Assembly (NCBI GenBank): GCA_041676705.1
Contig: JBAYRL010000002.1
Coordinates: 248,001 to 312,000 of the forward strand
DNA length: 64,000 bases
Source of the DNA: Acidimicrobiia bacterium
Lineage (GTDB): Bacteria; Actinomycetota; Acidimicrobiia; Acidimicrobiales; SKKL01
Direction: 5' to 3'
In this document: positions 33,755 through 42,312 of the stretch, in pieces
Numbering within the stretch: the first letter of the stretch is position 1
How the letters are laid out: each line of letters starts with the position of its first letter
Notes under the pieces: generated by a model
Seen by the model: the letters and a program-made list of their open reading frames with translations, nothing else
The model's database searches: none
Told to the model about the DNA's origin: nothing
Program-made: the position numbers and the translations under genes

Positions 33755-34347
33755 TAGGCCTTAATGACACCGTCTTTGCCTAGCACCACCATGATGTGTG
33801 CATCACCCATTTCAAAGTTGAAAGGCGCTGGCAGCGGGCTTAGAAGTTCGTCTTCAACCCCTAGCGCTTTGGCAATGGCCTGGGCTTCTAACTTCCAACC
33901 TTCTTCGTAGTAAATATGGCTGTCGTCAATCTGGCCGCCTGGCACGTTGGTAGGGTCGCTAGGCACAAAGCCAAGGGCACTCAACTGGCTGGAGACTCTA
34001 CCGGCGCGACCACCAGCGCCCGAGCCGTTCAACACCACATAGTGAATTTCGTTGTTGGGCCGGGCCACGGTGCCGGTGTCATCACCGGGTTCGCCGGTTT
34101 CATCGCCCGGCTCGGTGGATTCTTGGTCTTGCACATCAGTATCGGTGCCATTGTCGCCGTCGGGTTTGGCGGCCGAGGTGGTGGTTGTGGTGCTCTCGCT
34201 GGCGGCACCCGCAAAGAGTCCATCGTCGGATGAGAAACCTAGGCCCAAGAAAATAGCGCCCACAACCACGGCCACTGCGATTAGCGCTACCCCTTTGGCA
34301 GCAGCGTTGGTGGGTGGCTTGTCGCCTGGATGTCTTGGTGCGGTCAT
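33754..34347 (-). CDS. LytR C-terminal domain membrane protein
   Basis: A 197-residue protein with one N-terminal helix (about 18-40), an acidic Thr/Asp/Glu linker to about 98, and a LytR_C domain (HYVVLNGSGAGGRAGRVSSQLSALGF, about 101-126, ending AHIMVVLGKDGVI). The LytR_C domain occurs on its own or after LytR-CpsA-Psr enzymes and is thought to act at the cell wall. It has no LCP catalytic domain. Its stop overlaps the glycerate kinase start by one base, and it is first in that operon. Confidence 0.8.
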   Translation of the reverse strand: MTAPRHPGDKPPTNAAAKGVALIAVAVVVGAIFLGLGFSSDDGLFAGAASESTTTTTSAAKPDGDNGTDTDVQDQESTEPGDETGEPGDDTGTVARPNNEIHYVVLNGSGAGGRAGRVSSQLSALGFVPSDPTNVPGGQIDDSHIYYEEGWKLEAQAIAKALGVEDELLSPLPAPFNFEMGDAHIMVVLGKDGVIKA

Positions 34348-34489
34348 TTAACCATTATCTCCGTTTATGGCGCCCGGTGGTATCCGCCTAAGGCTAGGGG
34401 ATATGGCCTAGGGATGAGAAGCATATGTTCCACCTTCTCGCATTCGGACATTTGTCTAGGAACCGGTAACATCAGTGATCGTTATTAAT

Positions 34490-34563
34490 GCCCGGGTAGC
34501 TCAGTTGGCCAGAGCAGGCGCCTTGTAAGCGTCAGGTCGTGGGTTCGAATCCCACCTCGGGCT
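34490..34563 (+). tRNA. tRNA-Thr (anticodon TGT)
   Basis: A 74-base cloverleaf. The acceptor stem GCCCGGG (34490-34496) pairs with CTCGGGC (34556-34562), with one G-T pair. It has a D-arm with AGCTCAGTTGGCCAGAGC, an anticodon loop CTTGTAA carrying TGT (reads ACA, Thr), a short variable loop and a T-arm GTGGGTTCGAATCCCAC. CCA is not encoded. The hotdog-like gene starts 27 bases after it. Confidence 0.96.
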
Positions 34564-34590
34564 CTAAAATCAACCACAAGGGGGAATACG

Positions 34591-35298
34591 CTGTCTACCG
34601 AACTCACCGTAGATGCACGTTTTAATGGGCCACCATCAATCGGACATGGCGGTTATGTGGCGGGGCTTTTCGCCGATGCTGCTCGGCATCCGCTGCAGGT
34701 AACTTTGCGTCTACCAACACCGCTCGATGTGCCGCTATCGCTGGTGGAGCTGGACGAGAACAAAGCCGAGTTACGTGCTGGTGAACACCTAATTGCCAAC
34801 GCCGAGCCCACTGAGTTCGACCTTGAGGTACCGCCTGTTCCCTCTCTGGCTCAAGCCGCCGCGGCAGCGGAAGCTTCGCCTTCACATCAGGTACATGGCG
34901 GATGTTTTGGTTGCGGAAACCGGCCTGAAGGCGAAGGCATGCGAGTCTTTGTGGGGCCAATGGAGTTTGAGGGCCACCAAATTGTGGCTGGCACTTGGAA
35001 ACCGGTTTCGTGGATGGGCCGCGCAGACGGCACAATTGACCCCCAATACGTTTTGGCAGCACTCGATTGTCCAGGCGCTTTCTCGTTTATCAGCGCCGAT
35101 ATTCGGGCTAGTCTTTTAGGACGGATCCAGTTCAAGCAGCTAGAAGATCTGGCCCTCGACGACGAATACGTGATTATTGGTTGGCAGATTGGCACTGAGG
35201 GCCGCAAGATGTTTGCGGGCACCGCGGTTGCCGACCAGAGCGGCCACGTAAAGGCCGTTGCTAAGGCCACTTGGTTCCCAGCACCATCTAAAGCCTAA
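34591..35298 (+). CDS. Hotdog-fold thioesterase-like protein, probable CTG start
   Basis: A protein of about 235 residues related to acyl-CoA thioesterase-like proteins: FNGPPSIGHGGYVAGL near the start and HGGCFGCGNRPEGEGMRV in the middle are blocks I associate with double-hotdog proteins of this type. The first ATG/GTG in frame (GTG 34657) would remove the FNGPP block. CTG at 34591 lies six bases after AAGGGGG and keeps it, so a CTG start is proposed. It follows tRNA-Thr closely and probably shares its transcript. It ends at a bidirectional terminator. The substrate is unknown. Confidence 0.7.
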   Translation: MSTELTVDARFNGPPSIGHGGYVAGLFADAARHPLQVTLRLPTPLDVPLSLVELDENKAELRAGEHLIANAEPTEFDLEVPPVPSLAQAAAAAEASPSHQVHGGCFGCGNRPEGEGMRVFVGPMEFEGHQIVAGTWKPVSWMGRADGTIDPQYVLAALDCPGAFSFISADIRASLLGRIQFKQLEDLALDDEYVIIGWQIGTEGRKMFAGTAVADQSGHVKAVAKATWFPAPSKA

Positions 35299-35393
35299 GT
35301 TCGAACCGAGCGGCTCGACGACGGGCGCCGGGCTAGAAACTAGCGCTGAAGCAACCCGCACAATCCCGACGCAATACAACCCAGGCAAAAACG

Positions 35394-35431
35394 ATCAGGG
35401 GGAGCAGCCCATCCAAGCTGCTCCCCCTGAT
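35394..35431. terminator. Bidirectional terminator
   Basis: A perfect 15-bp stem, ATCAGGGGGAGCAGC (35394-35408) with its complement (35417-35431), and an 8-base loop lie between the convergent hotdog-like and multicopper oxidase genes. Confidence 0.85.
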
Positions 35432-35449
35432 GTGTTTATACGTACCGGT

Positions 35450-36850
35450 TTAATTCACAATCATGGCGGTCACCATGCCGAACATACCTTCGTCACGTTC
35501 CACGTGAGTGAGGATGTGGCAGTGATATACCCAAACGCCAGGGTCTTGGGGGTTGGCCAAGATGGAATAACGTTCGCCTGGGGCCACGTTCAGCACGTCG
35601 ACCCAATAGGGCTGATCTAGTGGGATACCGTCTTTCGAGAACACCAATTGGCGGGTGCCGTGCAGGTGCATGGGGTGAATTTGTAGACCCTCGTTGTAGT
35701 AGTGCACCAGGAACCAGTCACCACGGTCGACCACAATCGGATCAGTGGCGGGGAACGACTTCCCGTTGAGCGAGTACCCAATCACACCGGCATCGTTCAG
35801 AACCATCGGGATTTCCTGAACCAAATCGATTTCATCGGGGATGGTCACTCCGCTCACGGTCTTGCCCAAGGGCAATCCGCGATCGCCAACGGTGATGACA
35901 CCAAACATGCCGTTGGGTACCGACACTTGGCTGTGAGCGTGAGCGTGGTACATGGCAATCATGGGTTCTACCAAGGTGAACTCGTAGACAAAGCCTTCAC
36001 CCGACTTCACCAGCGGCTGGGTGTAAGGTGCCACGCCGTCCATCTCATTGGGCAGGGTAATTCCGTGCCAATGCACATCGGTGCCAAGCGGGGTCTTGTT
36101 CTCTAGGTTGAAGCGAACTTTGTCGCCAACCTCAAAGTCGAACCATGGACCCGGAACCTGGCCGTTGTAGGCCCACGCTTCCACAATCTTGCCCGGCTCA
36201 ACTTCCCAGTCGATTAGTTCGGCTACAAGATCGAACACCAAGGTACCGTCGGCATCAACACTGGTGGGTTCGGCTTTTTGGTTGCCACGACCTTCGGTTT
36301 CGGCTGGGAATGCTTCCATAGAGGCCATCATCAAGTCATCAAGACGATCGGCTTCTTCTTTGGTCATGCCGCTGCCGTGGCCAGCGTGGCCGCCACCTCC
36401 GCTACCGGACGGAGCAGTGGCCGAGTCACTGATAGTGACGTCAATAATCATGCCAGCCGCTTCATGCCCAGCGATCGAGCAGTAGAACTGGTAGTCACCC
36501 GGCGCCAAGCTCGAAATGTCGAGCATGGCAGTTTCACCAGCGTTCAGATCGGGTGTGGTAAGGCTAGTGCCCTTAACAGCAAGGTTGTGGGGTGCAGAGC
36601 CGTTATTTGAAACCATCAACATGGCACCGGTTGGAATTTCATTCGATTCCAGCGTGATCTTGAATTCTGAGAGCCCAGCGTTGATGTGAATCATCTCGGC
36701 GGAACCACCGCCACCGCTACTGCCACTGGGGCCACCACCATCATTGTTGGCCGCCACAATCACAGCTACCGAAGCAAGCGCGAAGCCCGCCAGGCCTATC
36801 AAGATCGCAAATATAGAAAACGCGTTAGCGCGATCAGGTCTATTCGGCAC
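35450..36850 (-). CDS. Three-domain multicopper oxidase with N-terminal cupredoxin
   Basis: A 466-residue protein with an N-terminal helix (about 10-30) that anchors or exports it. A plastocyanin-like domain (about 50-145) has SAPHNLAV and YCSIAGHEAAGM as type-1 copper ligands (His, Cys, His, Met). A His/Gly linker follows, then two further cupredoxin domains with HWHG, YHAHAHSQ, HPMHLHG and YHCHILTHVERDEGM, the His clusters for type-1 and trinuclear copper. This resembles two-domain laccases or nitrite-reductase-like oxidases with an added electron-entry domain. The start is GTG 36850, six bases after GGAGGAG. It would act outside the membrane on metals, phenols or nitrite; the substrate is unknown. 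Confidence 0.86.
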   Translation of the reverse strand: MPNRPDRANAFSIFAILIGLAGFALASVAVIVAANNDGGGPSGSSGGGGSAEMIHINAGLSEFKITLESNEIPTGAMLMVSNNGSAPHNLAVKGTSLTTPDLNAGETAMLDISSLAPGDYQFYCSIAGHEAAGMIIDVTISDSATAPSGSGGGGHAGHGSGMTKEEADRLDDLMMASMEAFPAETEGRGNQKAEPTSVDADGTLVFDLVAELIDWEVEPGKIVEAWAYNGQVPGPWFDFEVGDKVRFNLENKTPLGTDVHWHGITLPNEMDGVAPYTQPLVKSGEGFVYEFTLVEPMIAMYHAHAHSQVSVPNGMFGVITVGDRGLPLGKTVSGVTIPDEIDLVQEIPMVLNDAGVIGYSLNGKSFPATDPIVVDRGDWFLVHYYNEGLQIHPMHLHGTRQLVFSKDGIPLDQPYWVDVLNVAPGERYSILANPQDPGVWVYHCHILTHVERDEGMFGMVTAMIVN

Positions 36851-37005
36851 GAACAGCTCCTCCAAAATGGGTCTGGGATGAATTAGGGTTTTAGCCGAAA
36901 ACTGCGCGCAACCGTTAGGCAGTGGGCAAATCATGGTCTTTAGTCCCGACGCCATTTTCAAACCCACTAAGGTGGGATAACCAAAAGTCGTTCAGGGGGA
37001 CAGAC

Positions 37006-39273
37006 GTGAGCATCCTAGGACACCGTGTATTACGTAGCGAAGACCCAAAGTTCTTAACCACTGGTGGCCAATACGTTGAAGACATAACTCTGCCTGAAGG
37101 CGCAGCTCAGCTGGTGTTTGTGCGCTCCACCATGGCGCATGCACGTATTGTGTCAATCGACACCCAAGACGCCAAAGAGGCCCCAGGAGTGCTGGCGGTA
37201 GTGACCGTTGATGATGTTGGTCTTAGCGACCAGCCGCCCGCCATGTCGTTGTTGAATCAGGCAATGCTAGAACCATTACTTGCACGTGATGTGGTGCGCT
37301 ATGTGGGCGAACCAATTGTGGCGGTGGTGGCTGAAACCCGAGCTCAGGCGGTAGATGCCTCGGAAATGGTTTGGATCGATTTCGAACCCTTACCCGAGGT
37401 GATCGACCCCACTACTTCGGCAGATTCGGAAACTTTGCTCTTTCCAGACGCTGGCACCAATGTCACCTTGGAAATGCCCGCCGGAAATCTAAAGGCGTCT
37501 TTCGATGACTGTGAAGTGGTACTCACCCAACAGATCATGAACCAGCGGGTAGCGCCCTCTCCAATCGAACCTCGGGTAGCTGCTTCCTATTGGAACGAAG
37601 ATGGCCGTCTGATTCATTACGCCAGTTCACAAGGCTCGCATCCGGTGCGTGACACGTTAGCCAAAGTTCTCGATCTGGCCCCCGAGGAAATCCGCGTAAT
37701 CTCGCCCGATGTGGGCGGCGGTTTCGGAGCGAAAGCCAAAACTTACAAGGAAGAAATTTTGGTGCCGTGGCTGAGTCGCCATATTTCTCGTCCGGTGCAG
37801 TGGGTTGAGACCCGCTCCGAGAACATGGTCGGCATGGGTCACGGTCGCGCCCAAGTTCAAAACGTCACCATTGGTGGATCTCGTGACGGGACTATCGAGG
37901 CTTATCGCCTCGAAGTTTTACAAGACGCTGGGGCGTACCCCTGGTACGGGGCAGTGCTGCCGTTTATGACACGCACCATGCTGACCGGGGTTTATACCTT
38001 TACTAACGTGGAATTCTCGTCGCGGTCGGTGGTCACCAACACCACACCGACTACCTCCTATCGAGGCGCCGGCCGACCCGAAGCAGCCGCGGCGCTGGAA
38101 CGGGCGATCGATCTTTTTGCGGCTGAAATCGATATGGATCCGGCCGAAGTAAGGCGCAAGAACTTCCTCAGTCCCGACCAATTCCCTTACATCACACCAA
38201 CCGGCACAAATTACGACACCGGCAACTACGAAGAGGCCCTCGACAAGGTTCTGGAAGCCGCTAATTATGCCGAGTTGCGCGCAATGCAACAAAAAAGGCG
38301 TGACGACAACGACGTCCGTCAGCTTGGTATTGGGCTTGGCGTTTACGTTGAAATCACCGCTGGTGGAGGCGGAGGCGAATACGGGTCGGTTGAGCTTCTG
38401 CCCGATGGAAAAGTGCTTGCTAAAACAGGTTCATCACCCTATGGGCAAGGCCACCACACCACTTGGGCCATGCTAATTGCTGATCGTTTGGGCCTAAATG
38501 TGGAAGATGTAACCGTTGTTCACGGCGATACCGACATAATTCCCCGAGGAGGAGTGACCGCCGGTTCCCGCTCGGTGCAGTTAGCAGGTTCTTCCATCCA
38601 TGAAGCGGCCGGCAATCTCTCCGATTTAGCCCGCGATAAAGCTGCCAATATGTTAGAAGCCGCGGTTGAGGATGTGATTCACAACACCGCCGAACGTAGC
38701 TTTCACGTAGCCGGCTCTCCCGCCCAGGCTATTTCGTGGGCCGAAGTAGCCGCCGCCTCAGTAGCCGATGGCAATCCGCTGATCGGGCTATCCGATTTCT
38801 CACAAGATGGTGCTACGTTCCCATTCGGGGCGCACCTGGCACTGGTTGAGGTCGATACCGAAACAGGCAAAACAACGCTGCTTCGCCTGGTAGCTTGCGA
38901 TGATGCGGGCACTATTGTCAATCCACTTTTAGCGGAAGGCCAGATTCATGGTGGCCTTGCCCAAGGTGCCGCGCAAGCCATGTTCGAAGAGATTCGCTAC
39001 GACGAATACGGCAACCCGCTGACCTCCACTTTTGGTGACTACGGTATTCCTGCGGCCAGCGAGGTGCCCTCCTTCGAACGTATAACTATGGAAACACCAA
39101 CTCCCCTTAACCCGCTTGGGGCCAAGGGAATTGGTGAGTCTGGCACGGTGGGCTCAACCCCCGCCGTGCACAACGCCATCTGCGATGCCTTGGCACCTCT
39201 AGGAGTGCGGCACGTAGATATGCCGTGCACACCTCTAAAGGTGTGGACCGCCATTCAAAACGCCAAAGCGTAA
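37006..39273 (+). CDS. Molybdopterin-binding large subunit, CoxL/xanthine dehydrogenase family
   Basis: A 755-residue molybdenum hydroxylase large subunit. It begins GHRVLRSEDPKFLTTGGQYVED and contains VSPDVGGGFGAK, the TSYRGAGRPEAA loop and GAKGIGESG with the catalytic Glu711. The loop matches form II-type CoxL rather than the AYRCSFR of true form I CO dehydrogenase, so CO oxidation is unlikely to be its main role. The GTG start has AGGGGGA five bases before it. No coxM or coxS partner (FAD and iron-sulfur subunits) and no Mo-cofactor chaperone genes are beside it, so it is an orphan here. It probably shares a transcript with the acyl-CoA dehydrogenase 32 bases downstream. Confidence 0.86.
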   Translation: MSILGHRVLRSEDPKFLTTGGQYVEDITLPEGAAQLVFVRSTMAHARIVSIDTQDAKEAPGVLAVVTVDDVGLSDQPPAMSLLNQAMLEPLLARDVVRYVGEPIVAVVAETRAQAVDASEMVWIDFEPLPEVIDPTTSADSETLLFPDAGTNVTLEMPAGNLKASFDDCEVVLTQQIMNQRVAPSPIEPRVAASYWNEDGRLIHYASSQGSHPVRDTLAKVLDLAPEEIRVISPDVGGGFGAKAKTYKEEILVPWLSRHISRPVQWVETRSENMVGMGHGRAQVQNVTIGGSRDGTIEAYRLEVLQDAGAYPWYGAVLPFMTRTMLTGVYTFTNVEFSSRSVVTNTTPTTSYRGAGRPEAAAALERAIDLFAAEIDMDPAEVRRKNFLSPDQFPYITPTGTNYDTGNYEEALDKVLEAANYAELRAMQQKRRDDNDVRQLGIGLGVYVEITAGGGGGEYGSVELLPDGKVLAKTGSSPYGQGHHTTWAMLIADRLGLNVEDVTVVHGDTDIIPRGGVTAGSRSVQLAGSSIHEAAGNLSDLARDKAANMLEAAVEDVIHNTAERSFHVAGSPAQAISWAEVAAASVADGNPLIGLSDFSQDGATFPFGAHLALVEVDTETGKTTLLRLVACDDAGTIVNPLLAEGQIHGGLAQGAAQAMFEEIRYDEYGNPLTSTFGDYGIPAASEVPSFERITMETPTPLNPLGAKGIGESGTVGSTPAVHNAICDALAPLGVRHVDMPCTPLKVWTAIQNAKA

Positions 39274-39305
39274 CAACTTCTACCACCAACCAATAAGGGG
39301 AAATA

Positions 39306-40592
39306 ATGGCCTGGGATTTTTCGACCGAGCCCGAATTTCAAGAGCAGCTCGATTGGGTTGCTAAGTTCTGCGAAGAAGAGTTAGAACCGCTTGAGCTAAC
39401 TTTTCCTGGCGCAGCACGGTCGCGGGACCCAAAAATGATCGAGCTAGTCGCACCGCTCAAGCAACAAATCAAAGACCGTGGCCTGTGGGCACTATTTCTT
39501 GACGAAGACCTCGGTGGGCCCGGGCTTGGACAGCTGAAACTAGCACTACTGAACGAGATTCTGGGCAAATACCCCTCGGCACCAGCCATGTTCGGAACCG
39601 CAGCGCCTGACACTGGAAACATGGAGCTAGTGGCCGCGTACGGCACCGAAGAACAAAAAGAAATGTGGCTCTATCCGCTCATGAACCAAGAGCTGCGTTC
39701 GGCTTACTCGATGACCGAGCCTCAGGGCGGTTCCGACCCAGAAATGTTTGAAACCACCGCCGTTCGTGACGGTGAAGAATGGGTTATCAACGGAGAAAAA
39801 TGGTTCACCAGCGCGGGCCAATTTGCCGACCTCATTTTTCTCATGTGCAAGAACGGTATCTTCGTAATCCCCCGCGACACTCCCGGGGTTGAAATCATGC
39901 CGAATAGTCCCCTGGCCCACTCTCACATTCGTTACAACGATGTTCGGGTGCCTCTAAACCATTTGTTGGGTCCCGAAGATGGCGGCAGGGTGCTGGCACA
40001 GCGGCGTTTGGGCGGAGGCCGAATTCACCACGCCATGCGGGCCATAGCCCAATGCCACCGTGCCTTCGACATGATGTGTGAACGGGCCCTTAGCCGCGCT
40101 GCCCACGGCAAAATTGTGGCTGAACATCAAATGGTTCAAGAAGCCATTGCCGACTCTTACGCCGAAATCAAGATGTTGCGCCTGCTGATTTTAGAAACCG
40201 CATGGCAAATCGACAACAGTTCAACCCAAGCAACCCGAACCCAAATCGCGGCTACTAAATACACCGCCGCCAAGGTCATGCGGGAAGTAATTTACCGTGC
40301 CATGCACATTATGGGTTCGTTGGGTGTTACCAACCTCACCCCGCTACAAAGCATGTGGAACAATGCTCCCCAGATGAGCGTGATGGACGGCGTTGACGAA
40401 GTCCATAAGGTCACGGTGGCCCGAAACGTGTTGAAAGAGTATCGACCTCACGACGGTTTGTGGCCCACCGAGTACATTCCAGCTAAGCGTGAACGTGCCC
40501 GCGAGAAGTATGCAGACTTGTTGGCAGCCGACCCCGAGCTTGCTGAAATACAGCAACGAATGGAACGCCGGGCCGCTTTCTTTAGCCGCTAG
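39306..40592 (+). CDS. Acyl-CoA dehydrogenase family protein
   Basis: A 428-residue flavoenzyme of the longer acyl-CoA dehydrogenase branch. It begins MAWDFSTEPEFQEQLDWVAKFCEEEL, has AYSMTEPQGGSDPEMFETTA and GEKWFTSAGQFADL near 140-180, VPLNHLLGPEDGG, and a C-terminal domain ending in a long charged helix (AREKYADLLAADPELAE). AAGGGGA precedes the ATG. The partner gene is the CoxL-type subunit upstream; a joint pathway, perhaps oxidation of a carboxylic acid or aromatic, is possible but unsupported. It ends at a strong hairpin. Confidence 0.86.
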   Translation: MAWDFSTEPEFQEQLDWVAKFCEEELEPLELTFPGAARSRDPKMIELVAPLKQQIKDRGLWALFLDEDLGGPGLGQLKLALLNEILGKYPSAPAMFGTAAPDTGNMELVAAYGTEEQKEMWLYPLMNQELRSAYSMTEPQGGSDPEMFETTAVRDGEEWVINGEKWFTSAGQFADLIFLMCKNGIFVIPRDTPGVEIMPNSPLAHSHIRYNDVRVPLNHLLGPEDGGRVLAQRRLGGGRIHHAMRAIAQCHRAFDMMCERALSRAAHGKIVAEHQMVQEAIADSYAEIKMLRLLILETAWQIDNSSTQATRTQIAATKYTAAKVMREVIYRAMHIMGSLGVTNLTPLQSMWNNAPQMSVMDGVDEVHKVTVARNVLKEYRPHDGLWPTEYIPAKRERAREKYADLLAADPELAEIQQRMERRAAFFSR

Positions 40593-40645
40593 TTAAATAC
40601 CGACCCATCTACCTGCCATTGTGCGGTGTTGATTGGGAGCAGTCT

Positions 40646-40686
40646 TCGGGGGTAAGCATTAACACCTGGTTGATGCTTACCCCCGA
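40646..40686. terminator. Bidirectional terminator
   Basis: A perfect 14-bp stem, TCGGGGGTAAGCAT (40646-40659) with its complement (40673-40686), has a 13-base loop and is followed by TTGGTTTTTC. It lies between the convergent acyl-CoA dehydrogenase and rlmB genes. Confidence 0.85.
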
Positions 40687-40694
40687 TTGGTTTT

Positions 40695-41756
40695 TCATTC
40701 CACCTCAGGGGCGAGGGTTGCGCTGCCAGCCCTGCCTTGACGCTGGCGCGCCACCTCAAAACAGGCCACCGCTCCGGCGGCCGCCACGTTCAACGAGTTC
40801 AAGCGGCCACCCATAGGAATAGCTGCTACCGCGTCGCAACGTTCACGCACCAAGCGCCCTAAACCCGCTCCTTCATCACCAAGGATCAAACAAAGCGGCC
40901 CTGCCAAATCGAGATCGCTCAGCGAGGCATCCCCGGTTTCATCGAGACCGACCACCAAAACACCCTGGCGTTGCATGTCGGAAATTGCGCTGGCCAAACC
41001 GCCTACCAAAGCCATAGGCACAAACTCCACTGCTCCAGCGGCGGCCTTGGTCACCGTTGGGGTGACGTGCACGGAACGATGTCGGGGTAGAACAACTCCG
41101 GTGGCACCAGCACACTCAGCACTTCGTAAAACCGCCCCCAGGTTTCCAGGATCTGTTACACCATCAAGAGCCACCAAGAACGGTGTCGTGGCATCGTCAG
41201 GTTGAATCAAATCTTCAAGAGACGACTTCGGGAGTGGGTCAGCTTCAGCAAAAACACCTTGCGGTGACTGGGTGTGAGCCAATGCATCAAACTTGGTGCG
41301 GCTAACTTCACGGATTGGAACCTTAAGCTCATCAGCCAGGTCGATTATGTCGTCTAGAACATCGGCCTGTTCCATCCCGGCGCTCATCAGCACCTCATGA
41401 ACTCGCCGCTTGCCGGAAAGCAACAGTTCACGAACTGCCTGTCGGCCTTCAACCCGTTCACCACCAAGGCTGTCGCGCTTGGCCGCTGAACGTTTCGAAC
41501 CAGCCTGTTTTTGAGACGGACGTCGCGCCGCCATAGCAGAGCCTCGGGTGTAACTTCCCGCCGAAGACGACGGGACACCTTCACGAGTGCGCCCGGCTGA
41601 AGCTCGCCCACCACCAGCTCGACTCGCACCACCTCGGCTCGCGCCGGTGGCACCACCACCGCTACCGCGGCCAGGTCTGCCACCTGATAGATTTACGTTG
41701 CGTTTACCCCCACGGGCAGCGCCGCCACTTCGACGATTTGGTTTCGCTCCGGCCAT
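40695..41756 (-). CDS. rlmB: 23S rRNA (guanosine-2'-O)-methyltransferase RlmB (TrmH/SpoU family)
   Basis: A SPOUT methyltransferase with motifs NLGAVLRSAECAGATGVVLP, LILGDEGAGLG and IPMGGRLNSLNVAAAGAVACFE, which form the knotted SAM site. It methylates the 2'-OH of a guanosine in 23S rRNA, or a related RNA. The substrate-binding domain (GRQAVRELLLSGKRRVHEVL) begins near residue 105. Before it come about 100 residues rich in Gly, Arg, Ser and Ala, unusually long and probably a disordered RNA-binding tail. It shares one base with ispF. Confidence 0.88.
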   Translation of the reverse strand: MAGAKPNRRSGGAARGGKRNVNLSGGRPGRGSGGGATGASRGGASRAGGGRASAGRTREGVPSSSAGSYTRGSAMAARRPSQKQAGSKRSAAKRDSLGGERVEGRQAVRELLLSGKRRVHEVLMSAGMEQADVLDDIIDLADELKVPIREVSRTKFDALAHTQSPQGVFAEADPLPKSSLEDLIQPDDATTPFLVALDGVTDPGNLGAVLRSAECAGATGVVLPRHRSVHVTPTVTKAAAGAVEFVPMALVGGLASAISDMQRQGVLVVGLDETGDASLSDLDLAGPLCLILGDEGAGLGRLVRERCDAVAAIPMGGRLNSLNVAAAGAVACFEVARQRQGRAGSATLAPEVE

Positions 41757-42244
41757 TAGTTCTCACTATCCTTTCGGCAAATTAGCGCTACCGCTATTGC
41801 CGCGATTCCTTCACCCCGACCAATTGATCCTAAGCGCTCGGCGGTGCTGGCTTTGACCGAAACCGGCGCACCCACCACGGCGCTCATGCGCTGTTGCATT
41901 TCCTCACGATGGGGGGCTACCTTCGGCGCTTCTAAAATCAAGGTGGTATCAATGTTTCCTACCATCCAGCCTGCCGAATCTAACCGCGCCACAACCTCGT
42001 CAAGCAACTCCATGCTACTGGCACCAGCATAAGTGGAATCCGTGTCGGGAAATAGGTCGCCGATATCACCAAGACCCGCGGCACCAACCAGAGCATCCAT
42101 ACAGGCATGCACAACAACGTCAGCGTCACTGTGGCCCACTAAGCCCGGAGTATCGGGAAAAGGCACACCACCCAAAATCAGCTTACGGTTCGGGTCATTA
42201 CTCACGGCGTGGATATCAAACCCTTGCCCAACTCGGATGTTCAC
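41756..42244 (-). CDS. ispF: 2-C-methyl-D-erythritol 2,4-cyclodiphosphate synthase
   Basis: A 162-residue enzyme of the MEP isoprenoid pathway. Zinc ligands Asp10, His12 (GFDIHAV) and His46 (GHSDADVVVHACMDAL) are visible, as are FPDTDSTYAGASS and KASTAERLGSIGRGEG. It produces the cyclic diphosphate precursor for isoprenoids, which the polyprenyl synthase at 50 kb could extend. ispD and cysS, often adjacent in actinobacteria, are missing here. It is divergent from the Crp-type regulator across 68 bases. Confidence 0.94.
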   Translation of the reverse strand: MNIRVGQGFDIHAVSNDPNRKLILGGVPFPDTPGLVGHSDADVVVHACMDALVGAAGLGDIGDLFPDTDSTYAGASSMELLDEVVARLDSAGWMVGNIDTTLILEAPKVAPHREEMQQRMSAVVGAPVSVKASTAERLGSIGRGEGIAAIAVALICRKDSEN

Positions 42245-42312
42245 ACCACAAGCGTGGCATGTTTAAGCTCGTGAGTCCGACCTCCGGTGCGCGAATCTGT
42301 AGAATCAGAGCC

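Noticed and set aside
36850..36967. Extended start of the multicopper oxidase at 36967
   Set aside because: The extra 39 residues lack a ribosome site, while GTG 36850 has GGAGGAG six bases upstream and directly precedes the membrane helix.
37006..39273. True form I CO dehydrogenase large subunit
   Set aside because: The active-site loop reads YRGAGR, not AYRCSFR, and coxM and coxS are absent, so aerobic CO oxidation is not claimed.
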